NCBI RefSeq assembly: GCF_023630175.1
Contig: NZ_JALLIN010000001.1
Coordinates: forward strand, 1 to 64,000
Direction: 5' to 3'
From: Streptomyces cellostaticus
GTDB lineage: Bacteria; Actinomycetota; Actinomycetes; Streptomycetales; Streptomycetaceae
DNA: 64,000 bases
The stretch's first letter is position 1, and the number at the start of each line of letters is the position of its first letter. Both the position numbers and the translations under genes were made by a program. Below, one piece after another: positions 58,925-64,000 of this stretch. The notes beneath the pieces were generated by a model, which saw only the letters and a program-made list of their open reading frames with translations, searched no databases and was not told the origin of the DNA.

Positions 58925-60094
58925 TCAGCGCGGGGCGGCCTGGCCGCCGGGGTGCTCGCGCAGGAAACTCAGCGCGAGTTCGCCCAGTCGGCCGCCCAAC
59001 TTGAAGAGTGAGATGTGATTGCCGGTCGGCTCGACGCTGAGCGTCGCGTTGGGCAGCCTCCGGGCCACCTCGGCCGATCCGAGCGGATTGGCCGTGGTGT
59101 CGTCCTCGCTGGTGACCACCAGCGTGGGGTGGTCGACGCCGACCAGCAGCGGGTTGACGTCGATGTCGGTGATCGCGCCGTTCAAACGGCAGTAGCGGTA
59201 GAACAGTTCGGGTGTGGCGAAGGGGTAGAGCACCAGGTGCGCGAGGTCGGGCGGGGTGCCGCCGAGCATGGTGCCGAGGAACACCGCGTGCACGGCCGTG
59301 GCGGTGTCGCGGTCCTCGGCGGCCATCGCCATCAGCGCCTGGATGTTCCGGTGGTGGTCCAGCTTCGGCGAGTCCGGCCCGAGTTCGTACGCACCGTGCC
59401 AGAGGCTGAGCGAGTCGATCCGCTCCGGGCTGCGGTTGGCCGCGGCCAGCGCGATCACGCTGCCGCCGCAGAAGCCCAGCAGGTGGGCCGTGCGGATGCC
59501 GAGGTGGTCCATGACCGCGAAGACGTCCTCGGCCTGCGCCTCGGTGTCCCATTCGAGTTTGTCGAAGTCGGGTTCGTCGGTGAACAGACCGCGGGTCTCC
59601 CAGGTGACGATCCGGTACTCACCGCGGAGCAACTCCAGCCAGCGGGAGCACAGTTCGGCGGGCATCCCGCAGGCGGAGGCGATCAGGACCGCGGGCGCGG
59701 CCGGGTCGCCGGCCGTGTAGACGGGCAGCCGGGCGCCGTCCGGGGCGACGGCGTCGAGGGCGGTACGGAACCTGTCGAAGGAGGCGGCGGCCACCCGGTC
59801 GGCGATCCCGGTGATCTCGGCGGGACCGTCCGGGAGGTCGTCCAGCCCCAGCCGGCCGAGGGCCAGGCCGAGCCGTTCGCCGATGATCCGTTCGAAGACG
59901 CCGCTCTCTCCGTCCGCGGCGGCCGGCCCGATGGCCAGCGGGACGCGGAGCCGCTCGGCCAGCGCTGCCAGCAGCTCGGCGCGCGGGCCGGCCGGCACGG
60001 CCACCCGGGCGGGCGGGTCGAGGCGCGCGGCCAGCGCCCGCAGGCCGTGCAGCGCCTCGGCGAGTGCGGTCGCGGCGGCCTGGTGCTCGGTCAT
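58925..60094 (-). CDS. SyrC/CmaE-like aminoacyltransferase with Cys nucleophile
   Basis: A 389-residue alpha/beta-hydrolase-fold protein. The nucleophile elbow is LLGFCGGSV, with Cys209 in place of the usual Ser. The acid is in VVTSEDDT (Asp331/332) and the His in TGNHISLF (His360). About 100 residues precede the hydrolase domain. SyrC and CmaE, as recalled, use such a Cys to shuttle (chloro)aminoacyl groups from one carrier domain to another. Its position between the halogenase gene and the NRPS with an orphan N-terminal T domain fits exactly that job. A simple esterase or lactonase is the alternative, but the context argues against it. Confidence 0.87.
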   Translation of the reverse strand: MTEHQAAATALAEALHGLRALAARLDPPARVAVPAGPRAELLAALAERLRVPLAIGPAAADGESGVFERIIGERLGLALGRLGLDDLPDGPAEITGIADRVAAASFDRFRTALDAVAPDGARLPVYTAGDPAAPAVLIASACGMPAELCSRWLELLRGEYRIVTWETRGLFTDEPDFDKLEWDTEAQAEDVFAVMDHLGIRTAHLLGFCGGSVIALAAANRSPERIDSLSLWHGAYELGPDSPKLDHHRNIQALMAMAAEDRDTATAVHAVFLGTMLGGTPPDLAHLVLYPFATPELFYRYCRLNGAITDIDVNPLLVGVDHPTLVVTSEDDTTANPLGSAEVARRLPNATLSVEPTGNHISLFKLGGRLGELALSFLREHPGGQAAPR

Positions 60095-60129
60095 CGGCTC
60101 GTACGCCTTCCGGTCGGTTTCGGTCGGTG

Positions 60130-61098
60130 TCACCGGGTGGCGAACGGGTGGCCGAGGGTGGTCCGGGTGGCCATCCGGTTGTGGACGTACCGGTTCTCGC
60201 CGCCGACCAGGACGGCGCCGTAGCGCTCCAGCGAGACGGTGCCGCCGTACTCCTCGATCCGCTCGGTGTCGGGGTAGACCCGCACCGAGGTCGGCACGTA
60301 CCGGCCGGCGAAGCCCAGGCGCATCTCGTCGGTCTTGCCACTGTGCGGCCAGGAGGCGTGCATCAGGGTCGACCAGAACATGATCGCCTCGCCCGGGCGC
60401 ATCACCATCGACACCGCCTGCGACTCGTCGGGCTTGAAGTCGGCGTCGACCTGCAGCTCGCGGTAGTCGTAGCCGAAGAAGCCGCGGCGGACGCCGCCCT
60501 TGTCCACCTGGTTGATGGAGTCCGGGCTGTAGTGCATCTTCCTGGTCTCGTCGTAGTTCATCCGGGTGTGGGTGCCGGGGATGAACTGCAGGCAGCCGTT
60601 GTCCTCGTTGGCCTCGGTGAACGCCGTCCACACCGTGATGGTGCCGCCGAACTCCCTGTGCTCGTCGGGCCACAGGATCTGCGGCACGCCGGAGGCGTTG
60701 GCGAAGGTGTCGGCCTGGTGCCAGTCGGTGCCCTCGTCGCCCGGGTACTTCGGGAAGAACTCGCTGCGCCAGCACAGCACGTCGGGCCCGAGCACGCCGG
60801 CCACCCGGTCGACGATCTCCGGCCGGCAGATGTGGTCCGCGAGGAACTCCGAGTCCAGGTGCCGGTCGTAGTTGGAGATGTTGGTGTTGCCGGACTGCGC
60901 CGCCTCGTCCTGGTAGACCGCGTTGCTGCGGTCCATCAGCCGCAGCCGCTCGACCCGCCAGCGGCGCTGCATCTCCTCGATCTCGTACACCTTGAACGGG
61001 CCGAAGTAGCCGCGCTCGTGGAAGCTCGCGCGCTCCTCGGGCGTCAGCGTGAAGCCGCCGGTCACGTCGGGCACAGTGGTGCTCCTCTCTTCACTCAC
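60130..61098 (-). CDS. SyrB2-type nonheme Fe(II)/alpha-ketoglutarate halogenase
   Basis: A 322-residue PhyH-fold chlorinating enzyme. The metal site is DWHQADTF: His127 and Ala129, where hydroxylases have Asp or Glu, which leaves a coordination site for chloride. The second His is His247 ([14 protein letters not shown]) and the alpha-ketoglutarate Arg is Arg260 ([11 protein letters not shown]). Long stretches such as [11 protein letters not shown] and [15 protein letters not shown] match SyrB2 as recalled. Such enzymes chlorinate the methyl of an aminoacyl group tethered to a carrier protein. The start overlaps the stop of the adenylation-carrier gene (ATGA), so the pair is coupled. Confidence 0.95.
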   Translation of the reverse strand: MSEERSTTVPDVTGGFTLTPEERASFHERGYFGPFKVYEIEEMQRRWRVERLRLMDRSNAVYQDEAAQSGNTNISNYDRHLDSEFLADHICRPEIVDRVAGVLGPDVLCWRSEFFPKYPGDEGTDWHQADTFANASGVPQILWPDEHREFGGTITVWTAFTEANEDNGCLQFIPGTHTRMNYDETRKMHYSPDSINQVDKGGVRRGFFGYDYRELQVDADFKPDESQAVSMVMRPGEAIMFWSTLMHASWPHSGKTDEMRLGFAGRYVPTSVRVYPDTERIEEYGGTVSLERYGAVLVGGENRYVHNRMATRTTLGHPFATR

Positions 61099-62903
61099 TT
61101 CGAGTCCTGCGCGTCCACGCAGGCGGACAGGTGGCGGACGGTCGCCGCGTAGAGTTCCGCACCGGTCAGCGACAGCTTCCAGCGCCGGTTGACGGAGGCG
61201 ACCACCCGCATGAACGCCAGGGACGTGGCGCCGTTCTCGAACAGGTCGTCGTCCAGGCCGATGCCCGGCCGGGCCAGCACCTCGGTGACGATCGCGCCGA
61301 CCTGCTGCTGCGTGGGCGTCAGCTCCGCACCGCCGCCCGCCGGTCCGGCCGGAGCCTGCCGGTGCGGCAGGGAGGGCAGCGCCGAGCGGTCCACCTTGCC
61401 CTGCGCGGTGGTCGGCACCTCGGTGATCAGCCGGTATGCGGAGGGCCGCATGTGCTCGGGCAGCGCGCCCGCGGCCCGGGCGAACACCTCGGCGACCAGC
61501 CGGCCGAGCGCCTCGTCGTCGATCTCGGCGTCGGGCGGCGGCACCAGGTAGGCCGTCAGGCGGACGTCGCCCTCACCGTGGTCCTGCGGGACGACGATCG
61601 CCGAGGCCAGCCGCGGGTCGTCGGCGAGCAGCGCCTCGATCTCGCCGGGCTCGATCCGGAAACCGCGGATCTTGATCTGGTCGTCGGCTCGGCCGACGTA
61701 CAGGTACTCGCCGCCGGCGGTGCGCACCGCGCGGTCGCCCGAGCGGTACAGGCGCACCGTGTCCGTGCCGGTGCCGACGGTGCGGAAGCGCTCGGCGGTC
61801 AGTTCGGGGCGGCGGTGGTAGCCGCGGGCCACGCCGGTACCGCCGACGTAGAGCTCACCGGGGGTGCCGTCAGCGACCGGGCTGCCGTCCTCGTCGAGCA
61901 GGTGCAGGGTGACCTCGGGCAGCGGGCGCCCGATCGGGCTGACACCGGGCTCGTCGAGGTCGGCCCGCGTGATCGCACGGGCCGTCACATGGACCGTGGT
62001 CTCGGTGATGCCGTACATGTTGACCAGCGCGGGCCGCTCGTCGCCGTAGCGGGCGAACCAGGGCTCCAGCAGCTTCACGTCCAGGCGCTCGCCGCCGAAC
62101 ACCACCAGGCGCAGCGCGGGCAGCGCCGCGGTGGAGGCGCCCGCCAGGCGGCGGAAGGCGGACGGGGTCTGGTTGAGCACCGTGACGCCCTCGTCCGCGA
62201 GCAGCTTGTGCAGCAGCTCCGGGGAGCGGACGGTCTCGGTGCCGGCCACCACCAGGCGGCCGCCGTGCAGCAGCGCGCCCCACAGCTCCCAGACCGAGAA
62301 GTCGAAGCTGATCGAGTGGAACAGCGTCCACACGTCGTCGGCGCGGTACCCGACCAGCTCGGCGGTCTGCTCGAACAGCCTGACCACGTTCCGGTGTTCG
62401 ACCAGCACGCCCTTCGGGACGCCGGTCGACCCGGAGGTATAGATGACGTACGCGAGGTCGCTCTCCCGGGACTCCTCGACCGTGGCGGGCGCGGTCGGCG
62501 CGGTCGGCGCCTCCGTCTCGCGGTCGAGCCAGACCACCGGGGCCGCGCAGTCCGCGAGGCACTCGGCGACCCGGGACACCGAGACCACCGCGGAGACCTG
62601 GCTGTCGTCGAGCAGGAAGGCGACCCGGTCGGCAGGGTAGGCCGGGTCGACGGGCACGTACGCGGCCCCCGCCTTGAGGATGCCGAGCAGGCCGACCACA
62701 AGGTCGGCACTGCGGTCGACGCACAGGCCGACCAGCCGGTCGGGGCCGGCGCCGCCCGCCCGCAGCCGGGCGGCCACCGCGTCGGCCTCGGCGTTCAGCT
62801 CGCGGTAGGTGAGGGCGCGGTCGGCCCCGCTCACCGCCACGCGGTCCGGCATCCTGGCGGCCTGGACTTCGAAGAGCTGGTGCAGCGTCTTGCCGGAAAC
62901 CAT
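61095..62903 (-). CDS. Adenylation-carrier didomain, threonine code (SyrB1-like)
   Basis: A 602-residue A-T protein. The A domain has [13 protein letters not shown] (about residues 153-165) and the usual C-terminal subdomain. Pocket residues read Asp201, Phe202, Trp205, Asn244, Val268, Gly270, Met296, Val304, His305, i.e. D-F-W-N-V-G-M-V-H, a recognised threonine code. The T domain near the C-terminus has [10 protein letters not shown] with Ser561. There is no condensation domain, so the aminoacyl group must be modified in place and moved on in trans. The halogenase and aminoacyltransferase genes follow directly. Predicted product: 4-chlorothreonyl-S-carrier. Confidence 0.92.
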   Translation of the reverse strand: MVSGKTLHQLFEVQAARMPDRVAVSGADRALTYRELNAEADAVAARLRAGGAGPDRLVGLCVDRSADLVVGLLGILKAGAAYVPVDPAYPADRVAFLLDDSQVSAVVSVSRVAECLADCAAPVVWLDRETEAPTAPTAPATVEESRESDLAYVIYTSGSTGVPKGVLVEHRNVVRLFEQTAELVGYRADDVWTLFHSISFDFSVWELWGALLHGGRLVVAGTETVRSPELLHKLLADEGVTVLNQTPSAFRRLAGASTAALPALRLVVFGGERLDVKLLEPWFARYGDERPALVNMYGITETTVHVTARAITRADLDEPGVSPIGRPLPEVTLHLLDEDGSPVADGTPGELYVGGTGVARGYHRRPELTAERFRTVGTGTDTVRLYRSGDRAVRTAGGEYLYVGRADDQIKIRGFRIEPGEIEALLADDPRLASAIVVPQDHGEGDVRLTAYLVPPPDAEIDDEALGRLVAEVFARAAGALPEHMRPSAYRLITEVPTTAQGKVDRSALPSLPHRQAPAGPAGGGAELTPTQQQVGAIVTEVLARPGIGLDDDLFENGATSLAFMRVVASVNRRWKLSLTGAELYAATVRHLSACVDAQDSK

Positions 62904-62963
62904 GGCGGATCTCCCATCCGGTACGGGTTCGCGGGGCGGGCGGCCGAGAGCCCGCTGGGACGG

Positions 62964-63911
62964 TCAGCCCTGGGCGGCGGTCCTGGTGGCGTACATGCCC
63001 CAGTGCTGCGGGGTCAGGGCAAGGTCCTGCAGGCTGCTCTGGACGAACATCCGCTCCCAGCCGCCGCCGCCCTTCTCCACCGGGATCCACTGCTTGGTGA
63101 ACACCTCGCGCGCGGCCGGCATGGTGCGCGCCCGAAGGCCCATCAGGTTGTAGTAGGAGCTCAGCTTGCGCAGGTGGATGAACCAGTGGATCCGGTCCGA
63201 CAGGCCGAACGCCTCCTCGTAGAGGAAGATGGTCGCCTCGCCGCCCAGCGAGGCGTTCCAGCTCTCGGTCAGCGCGCGGGCGAACTCCCGCCCCTCGGCC
63301 CGGAACTCGTACTTCAGCTCACCGGTGCGGTGCATGATGATGCCGGAGTTCGCGGAGTGCAGCAGCTCATCGGGCTTCTGCGAGGTCTGGTGCTCCGCGG
63401 TCGGCACCACGAAGCGGTCCACGCCACCGTCGTCGACCACCGAGGACGGCTCGGTGTCGGCCGTGCCGTACATCCCGAAGCTCTGCGGGATCAGCACCGT
63501 CTCCTTCAGGCCGCCGTCCAGGAACATCCGGTCCCAGGAGCCTCCGCCGCGCTCCTCCGGGATGCGGTTGCGGAACATCACCTCGCGCCAGCCCTCGTCC
63601 TGGGAACCCATCCTGACGAGGGTCTCGTACGCCTCCAGGGAGCGCATGTGCAGAAGCCAGTGCAGGGTGTCCTTGGTCCCGAAGGTCTCCTCGTAGACGA
63701 AGGTGGTCGCCACGCCGACGTACCGGGTGTTCAGGTACTCGGAGAGCTCACGGGCGAACTGCCGCCCCTCTGATCGGAATTCGGCCCGCAACTGCCCGAC
63801 GCGCTCGACCACGACACCGGCGTTCGCCGAGTGCAGGATATCCGCGACCGGAAGGGACGTCTGCTGCTGCGCGACCGGGGTGGAGAATTCGGAATCTGCC
63901 TTCTCGGTCAT
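62964..63911 (-). CDS. Protein with tandem-duplicated domain, function unknown
   Basis: A 315-residue protein made of two homologous halves (about residues 8-155 and 170-310). Each repeats DxLHSANxG, ExRxEGRxFAxxL, an ATxFxYEExFG segment, a HWxxHxRxL helix, an IPxExGGGxWxRMF loop and a closing Gly-Met-Tyr. It may be a ferredoxin-like alpha/beta barrel dimer fused in one chain; similarity to DUF6039 is a tentative recollection. There is no signal peptide or membrane segment. GAGGAG precedes the ATG at 63911. It is the first gene of the operon visible here, 60 bases before the threonine-activating gene, so a role in starter-unit modification, halide or metal handling, or self-protection is possible but unproven. 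Confidence 0.75.
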   Translation of the reverse strand: MTEKADSEFSTPVAQQQTSLPVADILHSANAGVVVERVGQLRAEFRSEGRQFARELSEYLNTRYVGVATTFVYEETFGTKDTLHWLLHMRSLEAYETLVRMGSQDEGWREVMFRNRIPEERGGGSWDRMFLDGGLKETVLIPQSFGMYGTADTEPSSVVDDGGVDRFVVPTAEHQTSQKPDELLHSANSGIIMHRTGELKYEFRAEGREFARALTESWNASLGGEATIFLYEEAFGLSDRIHWFIHLRKLSSYYNLMGLRARTMPAAREVFTKQWIPVEKGGGGWERMFVQSSLQDLALTPQHWGMYATRTAAQG

Positions 63912-63965
63912 GAAAGGACTCCTCGGTGAATGGTTCGAATTTCTGCTGCAGCACAATTTGGTCAT

Positions 63966-63998
63966 TTCTCCGGAGAACGGCGCAGCTCACTATTGAGC
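63966..63998. promoter_or_regulatory. Two perfect inverted repeats upstream of the operon
   Basis: In the AT-richer 89 bases before the first operon gene, TTCTCCGGAGAA (63966-63977) is a perfect 12-base palindrome and GCTCA-CTAT-TGAGC (63985-63998) is a perfect 5-base inverted repeat. They are candidate binding sites for a pathway regulator, or the first may belong to a terminator of a gene beyond the edge. No strong -35/-10 pair was found. Confidence 0.4.
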
Positions 63999-64000
63999 AG

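Noticed and set aside
58925..60094. Second macrocycle-forming thioesterase
   Set aside because: Cys nucleophile, gene position and the presence of a TE domain at the end of the PKS fit an aminoacyltransferase better.
60130..61098. Phytanoyl-CoA-type hydroxylase
   Set aside because: The facial-triad carboxylate is Ala129, which marks a halogenase.

Overview
The window is high-GC actinomycete chromosome, most likely Streptomyces or Kitasatospora. The signs are strong GC3 bias, Ala/Pro/Arg-rich antisense shadow frames, an acyl-CoA carboxylase beta/epsilon pair, and streptomycete-type small families (DUF6299-like, DUF3224, RsbW-like ATPase). No rRNA, tRNA, CRISPR array, insertion sequence or prophage was seen.

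Region 1 (1-9.0 kb) is core and catabolic. It opens with the end of an acyl-CoA carboxylase beta-subunit gene and its epsilon subunit, then a secreted small protein. A compact anthranilate (2-aminobenzoate) degradation locus follows: RidA, acyl-CoA dehydrogenase, aminobenzoate-CoA ligase, a PaaX-type regulator, a fused FAD-monooxygenase/FMN-reductase of the 2-aminobenzoyl-CoA type, and an enoyl-CoA hydratase. The same 13-base inverted-repeat core (TGACTGTCGTCAC) lies in front of both transcription blocks and is the probable PaaX operator.

Region 2 (9.1-19.5 kb) is accessory. It holds an anti-sigma-type ATPase, a small frameshifted gene, a DUF1697 protein, a P450, two paralogous acyl-CoA ligases, a VOC protein, a flavoprotein monooxygenase, a TetR regulator facing a decayed MFS exporter, and a DUF3224 protein. 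Some of these may be tailoring genes of the neighbouring cluster.

Region 3 (19.5-63.9 kb) is one tightly packed minus-strand operon of 13 genes for a hybrid NRPS/trans-AT PKS product. In transcription order it contains: a protein with a tandem-duplicated domain; an adenylation-carrier protein with a threonine code; a SyrB2-type Fe/alpha-ketoglutarate halogenase with the His-X-Ala facial site; a SyrC/CmaE-type aminoacyltransferase with a Cys nucleophile; a 4227-residue NRPS-PKS (T-Cy-Cy-A-T-Ox-KS-ACP-KS-KR-ACP-KS); a 7077-residue PKS (DH-ACP-KR / KS-ECH-ACP / KS-DH-KR-MT-ACP / KS-KR-ACP / KS-ACP-ACP-DUF-SH-TE); an LnmK-type acyltransferase/decarboxylase; an ACP; an HMG synthase; a second ACP; a Cys-to-Ser decarboxylating KS; a type II thioesterase; and a PIG-L deacetylase.

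The terminal DUF-SH-TE block (SH is a PLP-dependent C-S lyase) and the K-L-M-...-N gene order identify a leinamycin-family cluster. Its novelty lies at the two ends of the chemistry. The starter unit appears to be a halogenated threonine delivered in trans (a syringomycin-like triad) and condensed with cysteine to a thiazole. The beta-branch cassette carries both an LnmK-type and a KS0-type donor system. No acyltransferase for the AT-less modules and no PksH-type dehydratase lies in the window, so the cluster probably continues past the right edge. Gene names from leinamycin, syringomycin and coronatine are recalled family knowledge; no database search was run.
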